Assembly: GCF_023111095.1 (NCBI RefSeq)
Contig: NZ_JALGYW010000004.1
Coordinates: 217,045 to 281,044, forward strand
DNA length: 64,000 bases
Direction of reading: 5' to 3'
Source of the DNA: Maribellus sp. YY47
GTDB taxonomy: Bacteria; Bacteroidota; Bacteroidia; Bacteroidales; Prolixibacteraceae
Below are positions 54,426 through 62,465 of this stretch, one piece after another. The notes beneath the pieces were generated by a model that did not search any database, was not told the origin of the DNA, and worked only from the letters and a program-made list of their open reading frames with translations. The translations under genes were made by a program, and so were the position numbers. Position 1 is the first letter of the stretch; each line of letters starts with the position of its first letter.

Positions 54426-55613
54426 ATGAAAAGTATGCAAACATTTAAATTCTTTCTGTTAAAACAAAGTTCATTTAATCATAAATTAGCTATTTCGCTT
54501 TTTTCAATTGTGAAGGTATATTTTGTAATCGCTTTTTTGCTGATTTCCTTGTGTAGTTGTGGTTCAGATAGTGGTGTTACTACTGATGATGCGGACACGT
54601 CGAATACAGAAACTGAAGTGGTGAAAGGACTTGATATTACGCAGATGAGCGATGTGGTCAGTATTTGTTACAGTGTTTGGTTTAATAATGTTTACCGGCC
54701 ATCGTATTATAACATTACTGAAATTCTAAAAAGCAATCCCCTGGATCCGCAGTGGGGACCTGTTCATGCTTTTCATTATTGGGCAGAGCCGGCCGTGGGA
54801 TATTATAATTCGGATAATGTCGGTGTGATAAAAACTCATTTACGTCAACTGAATGAAGCAAAAGTCGATTTTATCATTCTTGATTTTACCAATGGACTGG
54901 CAGAAATGCTTCTGGAGGATACGGAGGTGCTTTGTAATACCGCATTGGAATTGCGACAATCGGGAGAAGATACTCCGGGAATTGTGTTTTGGTGCCAGAA
55001 CAGTGAATCGGACAGGTCATCAAACGGCAAAAAATTATATGATCTTTTTTACAAATCAGGGAAATATGATGAGTTGTTTGTGTACTGGTCGGATAAGCCT
55101 TTTCTGATTACAACACAAGATCCTACCGATTCGGGAGATAAAACGTTAACCAACTATTTTACCTGCAGAAAAATGTGGGGACTGCAAACTTCTCTGGCTT
55201 CTCAAGAATGGTCATTTCTTCAGGACGAGCCTCAGAATGTGGCGATGAGTGGAAGCAGGGCAGAGCAAATATCAGTTTCGGTTGCACATCAGGAAACGTA
55301 TATTTCATATTCAACAGCAACTACGAGAAATAAAGGGAAAACTTTTCAGGAGCAATGGAGAAAGGCGTTCACTGTGAGACCTAAAGTGGTGACACTTACC
55401 TGGTGGAACGAGTGGATGGCACAACGCTTTGTTGATGAAAACGGGGGCACGCGTTTTGTCGACAATTATACGCGCGAGGCTAGTCGTGATATTGAACCGA
55501 TGAAGGGCGGTCATGGCGATTTGTATTATCAGTTCATGAAAACATATATCGATGCATATAAATCGCATAATGATTTTCCTGAAAATTTATTGGAAACTGA
55601 GAACTACGATTAA
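54426..55613 (+). CDS. GH71/99-like lipoprotein lacking the CBM (paralog 4)
   Basis: This is a 395-residue lipoprotein from ATG 54426 (a TTG at 54378 is in frame but less likely). It has an unusually long n-region before the hydrophobic core and a lipobox at L-C-S-C. The barrel landmarks of the family are present: Y-S-V-W-F-N, F-I-I-L-D-F-T-N-G and T-W-W-N-E-W-M-A-Q-R-F. The protein stops just after the barrel, without the CBM9-like domain found in paralogs 1-3. By eye the coding sequence is more A/T-rich than that of those paralogs, suggesting a separate history. It may be either a free-standing catalytic form or a degenerate copy. Nothing in the sequence shows a broken frame. Confidence 0.8.
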   Translation: MKSMQTFKFFLLKQSSFNHKLAISLFSIVKVYFVIAFLLISLCSCGSDSGVTTDDADTSNTETEVVKGLDITQMSDVVSICYSVWFNNVYRPSYYNITEILKSNPLDPQWGPVHAFHYWAEPAVGYYNSDNVGVIKTHLRQLNEAKVDFIILDFTNGLAEMLLEDTEVLCNTALELRQSGEDTPGIVFWCQNSESDRSSNGKKLYDLFYKSGKYDELFVYWSDKPFLITTQDPTDSGDKTLTNYFTCRKMWGLQTSLASQEWSFLQDEPQNVAMSGSRAEQISVSVAHQETYISYSTATTRNKGKTFQEQWRKAFTVRPKVVTLTWWNEWMAQRFVDENGGTRFVDNYTREASRDIEPMKGGHGDLYYQFMKTYIDAYKSHNDFPENLLETENYD

Positions 55614-55626
55614 CTGTAAACCAGTT

Positions 55627-55644
55627 TTTTGCGATATCTCAAAA
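55627..55644. repeat. Short inverted repeat upstream of the second GH106 gene
   Basis: TTTTGCGATATCTCAAAA is a 16-of-18 palindrome. It begins 14 bases after the stop of the preceding gene and lies 124 bases before the GH106 start. It could be a weak terminator or an operator. No second copy was noticed. Confidence 0.35.
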
Positions 55645-55767
55645 GCTTAAACGCCGGAGAAATATTAACATATAACTAAAATCCAATGGTAAGATTCAAA
55701 CCTAATTGGGTATTTTACTAAATTCAGAATGAGTATGTAACTAACTTAAACTGAGAATAGAACGATT

Positions 55768-58700
55768 ATGAACTATAAAAACTTGCTGCTGGCACTTGTA
55801 ATTATTCTTTCTTCCTGTGCGAGAGAGAATGAATCATACAACCAGTTAAAATCTTCGTTTCTGAATCCTCCCAATTCTGCTAAACCCGGTGTTTACTGGT
55901 ACTTTATGGATGGCAACCAGGATAAACAGGAGATGACGGCTGATCTTGAATCGATGAAGAAAGTGGGGATAGAACATGTGCTTTTTCTTGAAGTGAATGT
56001 CGGAGTTCCTCAGGGGCCGGTTAAGTTTTTGAGCGAAGAATGGCAGGAGAACTTTGTGCATGCAGTAAGAGAATGTGAACGGTTGGGAATTGTTTTGACA
56101 CTTGGCGCGGGGCCGGGGTGGACAGGCAGTGGAGGGCCTTGGGTGAAGCCGGAAGAATCCATGCAGCACCTGGTTGCAAGTAAACTTATTGTGAATGGCC
56201 CTTCCAAAATCTCACAAAAGTTAGAGGTCCCCAAAGGACGCAATCCGTTTTTTGGTTTGGGTGGTTTTACTCCTGATTTACGGGAAAAATGGGAAGCTTA
56301 TTACAAAGATGTAGCCGTGATTGCTTTCCCCAGCCCTGAGAATGAAAGTCGGATAAAAGATATCGACGAGAAAGCCTTGTATTATCGCCCCCCTTATAGC
56401 TCGCAGGAAGGAGTCAGGCAATATTTTGAAGAACCCTCGGTATTGGCTAAAAATTTTGACGGTGAAAATGTTGGTGTTCCGGTAGGGAGTGTAATCGATA
56501 TTACCAAATACATGCAGGAAGATGGTACCCTCAATTGGGATGTCCCCGAAGGCAAATGGACCATTATGCGGTTTGGCAATCGTAACAATGGAGCAATAAC
56601 GCGCCCTGCACCTCTGCCGGGTATGGGATTTGAATGCGATAAAATGAGTGCTGATGCAATGAAGCATCATCTGGAAAGTTTTATGGTTCCGCTTATCGAA
56701 AAAGTAAAGCCCGATTCAACCAAACAAGGCGGGTGGAAGATGATTCACATGGATAGTTGGGAAATGGGAGCACAAAACTGGACGGTTGATTTCAGAAACA
56801 AATTCAAGGCATTAAAAGGCTATGATCCACTTCCATACTTGCCGGTTTATACCGGGATGATAGTCGGCAATGTGGGAAAAAGTGAACGCTTTCTTTGGGA
56901 TCTGAGAATGGTTTCACAGGAACTGATGCTTAAAAATCATGTTCAGTATTTTAAAGATTTTGGCAGAAAATACGGCATGGGTTTGTCGATTGAACCGTAC
57001 GATATGAATCCAAATACCGATTTGGATCTGGGTTCGTATGCCGATGTGCCGATGTGTGAATTCTGGAACAAAGGCTACGGTTTTAGCACCGGTTTTAGCA
57101 CCTTCGAAGGAACTTCTATTGCCAATTTATACGGTAGACCGGTTGTCGCAGCCGAGGCATTTACTTCGTATTTAGTGGCATGGAGAAGCTATCCGGGTTC
57201 TATCAAAAATCAGAGTGACTGGGCTTTTTGTTCCGGTATCAACCGATTGGTATATCATACTTTTGCACACAAAGCTTTAGGCGAAGAATATCGTCCGGGG
57301 ATGACCATGGGACCTTATGGCGTGCATTGGGATAGGGGACGAACCTGGTGGGATATGTCACGGGCATACCACGAATATGTTGCAAGGAGTCAGGCGATGC
57401 TGCAGCATGGGACCACTGTGGCCGATGTGCTTTACCTGATTAGCGAAGGTGCTCCAAATGTTTTTCTTCCTCCATCGTCGGCAGTCGACGGTAACAAATA
57501 TTTGGAAGGTTATTCCGAATTTGGTTTTGATCCCGAAAAAGATGCAATCACTCAAGGTTCAGGGAAAGGTCAAAAGCAATTTATGCCCGATAGAAAAGGC
57601 TATAATTTTGATGGTTGCAGTCCCCGTATCCTGATCAACCGGGCAAGTGTAAAAGACGGTAAAATTGTATTTGAAGGCGGAGCCAGTTATGAGTTATTGG
57701 TATTGCCTCAAACCAGTTCGATGACACCCGAATTACTTTTAAAAATTGAATCTCTAGTAAAAGAAGGTGCAACTGTTATTGGGCATCCCGCGTTGTCTTC
57801 GCCCAGCCTCGAAAATTACCCTGCTTGCGACAGTGAAGTAAAAAACTTAAGTGAAAAAATGTGGGGTAGTTTTGATGTGCCGGAAAAAGAAACAGAGGTT
57901 TCTTATGGAAAAGGAAAAATAGTGTGGGGCGGTAATTTGTCGAAACCGGATAAAGGCGAATTGTACCCCAATTACCAAACTACAGCAGAATATTTGAATT
58001 CCAACGGAGTAAAACCTGATTTTAGAGCCGATGGAACCGTTCGTTATATTCATAAAAAAATGCCGGAAACGGATTTGTATTTTGTTTCGAACAGAACGAA
58101 TAACTCAACAAAAGTCGATTGTGAGTTTCGTGTAGGAGAGGGAACTCCTGAATTATGGAATCCCATGACCGGTGAAATTCGTCCGTTATCTGAATATTCT
58201 GTCAAAAATGGCATTACAAGTATTCCATTGCAATTTGAAAGATACGAAGCTTACGCAATTGTGTTCAACAAAACTTCAGAACGTAAAGCGATAATAGGAG
58301 AAAAGAACTTTTACCCCAAAAAGAAAGTACAAGTTATTGACGGAAGCTGGGAACTTGCTTTCGACCCTAAATGGGGAGGACCTGAAAAAGTGACTTTCGA
58401 TACCCTGGAAGATTGGATTGACCGACCGGAAGAAGGAATCAAATACTATTCGGGTAAAGCAACTTATTACAAAACTTTTGATTGCGAGGTTTTAACCAAA
58501 GGAGAAGCTCTATTCTTAAATCTGGGTAAAGTGAATAATCTCGCGAGGGTGGAATTAAACGGGAAAGACTTTGGAGTCGTATGGACAACTCCACTTGAAA
58601 TAGAAATAACAGATGTTGTAAAGGCGGAAAATAATCAACTTGAGATTGAAGTAGCCAACCTTTGGATGAATCGGTTGATCGGAGATGAACAACTTCCGTA

Positions 58701-58869
58701 CGACGGAATTGAAAACGGAAAGTGGCCGGAATGGTTGCTGAACAAAGAAGAGAGACCCGGCAAACGATATACATTCACTACATGGAATCACTATAAAAAG
58801 GATTCTCCGCTGGAAAGTTCCGGCTTACTTGGGCCGGTTGAGATTTTATCCGTTCGGAATTGGAAATAA
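55768..58869 (+). CDS. GH106 alpha-L-rhamnosidase-like lipoprotein (2)
   Basis: This 1033-residue lipoprotein has a lipobox at L-S-S-C (about Cys17). GH106 hallmarks: F-L-N-P-P-N-S then V-Y-W-Y-F-M-D, L-G-A-G-P-G-W-T-G-S-G-G-P-W-V, and I-H-M-D-S-W-E-M-G-A-Q-N-W. Further on are A-A-E-A-F-T-S-Y, a GATase-like segment (L-L-V-L-P-Q-T) and the C-terminal GH2-like sandwich (R-V-E-L-N-G-K-D-F-G-V-V-W-T). Unlike the first GH106 it lacks the extra N-terminal sandwich, so the barrel is continuous. The two copies are clearly diverged, implying different linkages or positions of rhamnose. Codons appear more A/T-rich than in the 27-52 kb part of the block. Confidence 0.88.
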   Translation: MNYKNLLLALVIILSSCARENESYNQLKSSFLNPPNSAKPGVYWYFMDGNQDKQEMTADLESMKKVGIEHVLFLEVNVGVPQGPVKFLSEEWQENFVHAVRECERLGIVLTLGAGPGWTGSGGPWVKPEESMQHLVASKLIVNGPSKISQKLEVPKGRNPFFGLGGFTPDLREKWEAYYKDVAVIAFPSPENESRIKDIDEKALYYRPPYSSQEGVRQYFEEPSVLAKNFDGENVGVPVGSVIDITKYMQEDGTLNWDVPEGKWTIMRFGNRNNGAITRPAPLPGMGFECDKMSADAMKHHLESFMVPLIEKVKPDSTKQGGWKMIHMDSWEMGAQNWTVDFRNKFKALKGYDPLPYLPVYTGMIVGNVGKSERFLWDLRMVSQELMLKNHVQYFKDFGRKYGMGLSIEPYDMNPNTDLDLGSYADVPMCEFWNKGYGFSTGFSTFEGTSIANLYGRPVVAAEAFTSYLVAWRSYPGSIKNQSDWAFCSGINRLVYHTFAHKALGEEYRPGMTMGPYGVHWDRGRTWWDMSRAYHEYVARSQAMLQHGTTVADVLYLISEGAPNVFLPPSSAVDGNKYLEGYSEFGFDPEKDAITQGSGKGQKQFMPDRKGYNFDGCSPRILINRASVKDGKIVFEGGASYELLVLPQTSSMTPELLLKIESLVKEGATVIGHPALSSPSLENYPACDSEVKNLSEKMWGSFDVPEKETEVSYGKGKIVWGGNLSKPDKGELYPNYQTTAEYLNSNGVKPDFRADGTVRYIHKKMPETDLYFVSNRTNNSTKVDCEFRVGEGTPELWNPMTGEIRPLSEYSVKNGITSIPLQFERYEAYAIVFNKTSERKAIIGEKNFYPKKKVQVIDGSWELAFDPKWGGPEKVTFDTLEDWIDRPEEGIKYYSGKATYYKTFDCEVLTKGEALFLNLGKVNNLARVELNGKDFGVVWTTPLEIEITDVVKAENNQLEIEVANLWMNRLIGDEQLPYDGIENGKWPEWLLNKEERPGKRYTFTTWNHYKKDSPLESSGLLGPVEILSVRNWK

Positions 58870-58989
58870 ATGACTCACCGGAAGTAAATTTTTCGGGGTT
58901 TACCGTTGTTGGAAATATCGAATTCAGTTGTACAGCTTTTAAAATTGTTCGAACTTATGGTTAAGCACATTTTCTAAAAAGAGTAAGCA

Positions 58990-60408
58990 ATGAATATAAA
59001 ATCTTCTATACTTGTGCCCGTTGTGGCTGTTGCGTTGACGGTGGCCTGCAATCCCCGAAATAAAGGCGAAATAATGTCGCGCCCCAATATCATCTTCCTT
59101 TTAACCGACGATCAGCGTTGGGACGCAATGGGGGCTATGGGAAACGAGGTAATTCAAACTCCCAATATGGACGACCTGGCCAATAACGGTGTTTTGTTTA
59201 CCAATGCCCATGTTACTACTTCGATATGTTGTTGCAGCAGAGCCAGTATATTGTCGGGGCAATACGTCTCACGGCATGGAATCAATGGATTTAGTACTCC
59301 TTTTTCAAAAGAAGCGGTTCAGAAAACCTATCCTTTGCTTTTAAAGGAAAATGGATATTCAATAGGTTTTATTGGAAAATACGGAGTAGGTAATCCAAAT
59401 GAGTTTCCGGATACACTATACGACTATTGGGCCTGCGATGCCAAACACCAACCGAATTATGAGAACGAAGACGAAAACGGGGATTTTATTCATTACACCG
59501 ATTTGGTCAACAAGCGAATTATGAAATTTCTCGATTCCTATGGAAAAGAAGAAAAGCCTTTTTGCTTATCCGTGAGTTTTAAAGCTCCACATTGCGAAGA
59601 TGGCGATCCGCGCCAGTTTATTTATGCTGAACGCTACAGCGATTTGTATCGCGATGTGGAAATTCCATTGCCCGAAACTGCTGACGATTCTTTTTATAAA
59701 TTTTTTCCTGCTGATTTCCGAAACCCGGTTTCGAAAGGAAATACACTTTTGAATGAAGGCCGGAAACGTTGGGAACTGCGATTTCCAAATAAAGAAAAGT
59801 ATCAGGAATCAGTCAGGTCGTATTACCGTTTGATTAGCGGGGTGGACGAGGTGATCGGAAATGTAAGGCAAAAACTCGAAGAAATGGGGGAGGCTCAAAA
59901 TACGGTAATTCTATTTATGGGCGACAACGGTTTCTATCTGGGAGAACACGGTCTTGCCGGGAAGTGGTTTGCGCATCAGGAGTCGGTAAAAGTGCCTTTT
60001 TTTATTTACGATCCACGGTTTGATGATCATTTCAAGGGGCAAAAAGTGGATGAGTTTGCCTTTAACATCGATGTGGCCCCAACCATTCTTTCGTTAGCCG
60101 GAGTGGAAATTTCAAGTCAAATGCAGGGAATAAATGCCTTAAACCTACTCCTGGATGATGCTCCAAAGCGCGATGAATTTTTCTACGAACACAATCTTGA
60201 TATTCCGAACATACCCAAGTCGGAAGCGGTCATCTCCAAAAAATACAAATACATTGTCTACCCCGAGTTAAATCCTCCGTTTGAAGAGTTGTATAACCTG
60301 GAAGAAGATCCACATGAAAAAGCCAACCTTTCAGGCGATCCAAATTATGCAGATGTTTTGAATGAGTATCGGCAGAAACTGCAAGAACTGGCAGGTGAGG
60401 CAAGGTGA
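58990..60408 (+). CDS. Sulfatase (S1-type) with C-C-C-S-R active site
   Basis: This 472-residue exported sulfatase has an N-terminal signal with T-V-A-C as a possible lipobox. Metal-binding L-L-T-D-D-Q is near residue 40, and M-G-D-N-G-F-Y-L-G-E-H-G about 315 gives the second metal/sulfate-binding cluster. The formylglycine motif reads C80-C81-C82-S83-R84 followed by A-S-I-L-S-G. In the usual C-x-P-S-R or C-x-A-S-R motif the third position is Pro or Ala; here it is Cys82, with Cys80 expected to be the modified residue. It should remove sulfate esters from the glycan, exo- or endo-acting unknown. It requires an anaerobic or FGE-type maturase encoded elsewhere. It is the last gene of the main block. 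Confidence 0.88.
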   Translation: MNIKSSILVPVVAVALTVACNPRNKGEIMSRPNIIFLLTDDQRWDAMGAMGNEVIQTPNMDDLANNGVLFTNAHVTTSICCCSRASILSGQYVSRHGINGFSTPFSKEAVQKTYPLLLKENGYSIGFIGKYGVGNPNEFPDTLYDYWACDAKHQPNYENEDENGDFIHYTDLVNKRIMKFLDSYGKEEKPFCLSVSFKAPHCEDGDPRQFIYAERYSDLYRDVEIPLPETADDSFYKFFPADFRNPVSKGNTLLNEGRKRWELRFPNKEKYQESVRSYYRLISGVDEVIGNVRQKLEEMGEAQNTVILFMGDNGFYLGEHGLAGKWFAHQESVKVPFFIYDPRFDDHFKGQKVDEFAFNIDVAPTILSLAGVEISSQMQGINALNLLLDDAPKRDEFFYEHNLDIPNIPKSEAVISKKYKYIVYPELNPPFEELYNLEEDPHEKANLSGDPNYADVLNEYRQKLQELAGEAR

Positions 60409-60541
60409 TTTGAAATATGGTCGAATATTCTTTCTTTTTTACTTTTTTTGAATGAACGCTGTTTGCATAGACTTTACACAGTCTGTTTGAATCAATAGCT
60501 CAATGGCAGATGGATAAAACGGAAGACTGGATCATCGAAAT

Positions 60542-60697
60542 TTATCTCTCACGCCTGATAAGAATATTTTCTTTTGGATCGGTTAATTGTCGATGATAAG
60601 AAGACTCTTGCTTGCAGGATAATCTCAACAAACATTCCCCGGTAGCGATCATTGTATTTAACAGTGTCTCCTCTTTTTGCTTATAGAATAATTTCAT
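60542..60697 (-). CDS. Possible small ORF, 51 residues, unknown
   Basis: A minus-strand frame starts at ATG 60697 and stops at TAA 60542-60544. The predicted product begins M-K-L-F-Y-K-Q-K-E-E and is basic at the C-terminus, with no signal peptide and no family I recognise. It would be the only minus-strand gene in the PUL. The frame may be chance in an AT-rich gap. Confidence 0.2.
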   Translation of the reverse strand: MKLFYKQKEETLLNTMIATGECLLRLSCKQESSYHRQLTDPKENILIRRER

Positions 60698-60810
60698 ATT
60701 GTAAGATTTTCTGAAAAACGATTTTGGTTATATATCGTTTGTCCGGAATTATATTCTCTTTATTCATGGGAATTTTTAGTTGCTCTTTCAGAAATTAAAT
60801 TATTTATTTA

Positions 60811-60832
60811 TTTTCGTGCACGTACACGGAAA
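60811..60832. promoter_or_regulatory. 22-bp inverted repeat, candidate LacI-type operator
   Basis: The sequence from TTTTCGTGCAC (60811-60821) to GTACACGGAAA (60822-60832) matches its own reverse complement at 18 of 22 positions, with a central ACGT. A CG-centred palindrome with outer A/T-rich flanks is the form bound by LacI-family repressors (inference from form). It lies 40 bases before a small ORF and 190 before the DUF1080 gene, and nothing like it was noticed at the start of the main PUL. Confidence 0.45.
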
Positions 60833-60871
60833 CTGACTTTGATCAGTGACGTATCAATCTAAACCATTAAA

Positions 60872-60985
60872 ATGAAACCTGTAAAATTCAGTCTTAAAGT
60901 GGCGACCGCTTCAATCAAGAAAAGAAAGCAGATTTTCATTATAACGGATGAACCACGAATTCTGCAGATCATCTCTTGCAAATAA
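60872..60985 (+). CDS. Possible small ORF or leader peptide, 37 residues
   Basis: ATG 60872 to TAA 60983-60985 encodes a short basic peptide starting M-K-P-V-K-F-S-L-K-V-A. It sits between the candidate operator and the DUF1080 gene, 36 bases before the latter. It could be a leader peptide or a chance frame; no homologous family is recognised. Confidence 0.25.
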   Translation: MKPVKFSLKVATASIKKRKQIFIITDEPRILQIISCK

Positions 60986-61021
60986 GCTCTAAAAAAATCA
61001 AAGAATCTAAATATTGAACAA

Positions 61022-62416
61022 ATGAAACGACTAACAAAAATTACCACCTTGCTAATCCTTGCCGGATTTCTGGTAAGTGCAAAAGCCGACAAAGAAAACA
61101 ACTGGACTTCTCTTTTTGACGGAAAAACCCTGAAAGGATGGAAGGTATTAAACGGAACAGCCGAATATAAGATAGAGAACGGCGAGATTATCGGAACCAG
61201 TAAAACAGGCACTCCGAACACTTTTTTGGTAACCGAAAAAAATTACGGCGATTTTATTCTGGAGTATGAAATGAAGATGGAAGCCGGTTTGAATTCCGGT
61301 GTTCAGATTAGAAGTAATAGTTTCAAAGATTATAAAGATGGCCGAGTGCATGGCTACCAGGTAGAATGCGACGACTCAGAAAGAAGATGGTCGGGCGGAA
61401 TTTATGATGAGGCACGCCGCGGATGGCTTTACTCGCTGGAATACAATCAACCGGCAAAAAAGGCTTTCAAAAATGGCGATTGGAATAAGTACCGGGTAGA
61501 AGCCATTGGAAACAGTATCCGTATATGGCTTAACGGGCAGCCGGTCTCAAACCTTGTAGACGATCTGACTGCTGAAGGATTCATAGGCTTGCAGGTTCAC
61601 TCTATTGGAAATAATAAAGAAAACGAAGGGAAAACCATTCGCTGGAAAAATATCCGGATCATGACAGACAACCTGGAAAGCGCCCGGATGAAGATACCCG
61701 CAGATGTTCGTGAGGTAAGTTATTTAACCAATACCCTGACCGAAAAGGAGAAGAGCGAAGGTTGGAAATTACTTTGGGATGGCAAAACCACCAACGGATG
61801 GAAAAGTGCAAGAGCTGAGGCGTTCCCCGCTAAAGGATGGCATGTTGAAGACGGAACATTGGTGGTTGAAAAAGCCGATGGCGCGGAGTCGGGGAATGGC
61901 GGCGACATTATCACCGAAAAACGCTACAAAAACTTTGTGTTGGAACTTGATTTTTATATGACAGAAGGTGCCAACAGCGGAATAAAATACTTTGTGCAAG
62001 GTAACTTAAACAAAGGTGAAGGTTCGGCTATCGGTTGTGAATACCAGATTCTGGACGATAAGAAACACCCGGATGCACAGTTGGGAGTAGCGGGCAACCG
62101 TACTTTGGCTTCGCTTTATGACCTTATTCCGGCCAACGGAAAGTTCTTCAATCCAAATTTACAGGTTAAACGATTCAATGGAATAAACAGTTGGAATCGT
62201 GCGCGGATTGAAGTCAACGGAAATCATGTTGCGCATTACCTAAATGGTACCAAAGTAGTGGAATACGAACGAAACACCCAGGAATGGCAGGCGCTGGTTA
62301 ATTACAGCAAATACCAGAAATGGGAAAACTTCGGTAATTTTGAAGAAGGCCATATTCTTCTTCAGGACCATGGCAACGAGGTGCGTTTTAAAAACATTAA
62401 GATCAAAGAACTGTAA
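61022..62416 (+). CDS. Tandem DUF1080 (3-keto-disaccharide hydrolase) protein
   Basis: This 464-residue secreted protein (signal peptide ending V-S-A-K-A) contains two complete DUF1080 concanavalin-like sandwiches. The first is about residues 27-220 ([13 protein letters not shown], later G-L-N-S-G-V-Q-I-R). The second is about 240-464 ([13 protein letters not shown], later G-A-N-S-G-I-K-Y-F). Members of the family have been shown to cleave 3-keto-glycosides, with a Gfo/Idh/MocA oxidoreductase supplying the 3-keto sugar. That partner is encoded next, 49 bases downstream. The double domain could serve two substrates or give a dimer-like active unit. The upstream 22-bp palindrome suggests its own regulation. 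Confidence 0.9.
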   Translation: MKRLTKITTLLILAGFLVSAKADKENNWTSLFDGKTLKGWKVLNGTAEYKIENGEIIGTSKTGTPNTFLVTEKNYGDFILEYEMKMEAGLNSGVQIRSNSFKDYKDGRVHGYQVECDDSERRWSGGIYDEARRGWLYSLEYNQPAKKAFKNGDWNKYRVEAIGNSIRIWLNGQPVSNLVDDLTAEGFIGLQVHSIGNNKENEGKTIRWKNIRIMTDNLESARMKIPADVREVSYLTNTLTEKEKSEGWKLLWDGKTTNGWKSARAEAFPAKGWHVEDGTLVVEKADGAESGNGGDIITEKRYKNFVLELDFYMTEGANSGIKYFVQGNLNKGEGSAIGCEYQILDDKKHPDAQLGVAGNRTLASLYDLIPANGKFFNPNLQVKRFNGINSWNRARIEVNGNHVAHYLNGTKVVEYERNTQEWQALVNYSKYQKWENFGNFEEGHILLQDHGNEVRFKNIKIKEL

Positions 62417-62465
62417 TAGAAAAAGTTTTTTGTCAATAGTCATTTAATTATAAACCAACTAAAAA

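Larger units (their letters stand above)
60409..61021. other. Long regulatory gap before the DUF1080 gene
   Basis: This 613-base AT-rich region holds a candidate operator (60811-60832), a 37-codon plus-strand small frame (60872-60985) and a 51-codon minus-strand small frame (60542-60697). There is a weak 5-bp hairpin AGACT/AGTCT shortly after the sulfatase stop. No tRNA, RNA gene or transposon remnant is evident. It separates the distal DUF1080-oxidoreductase pair from the main enzyme block and suggests independent control. Confidence 0.5.
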
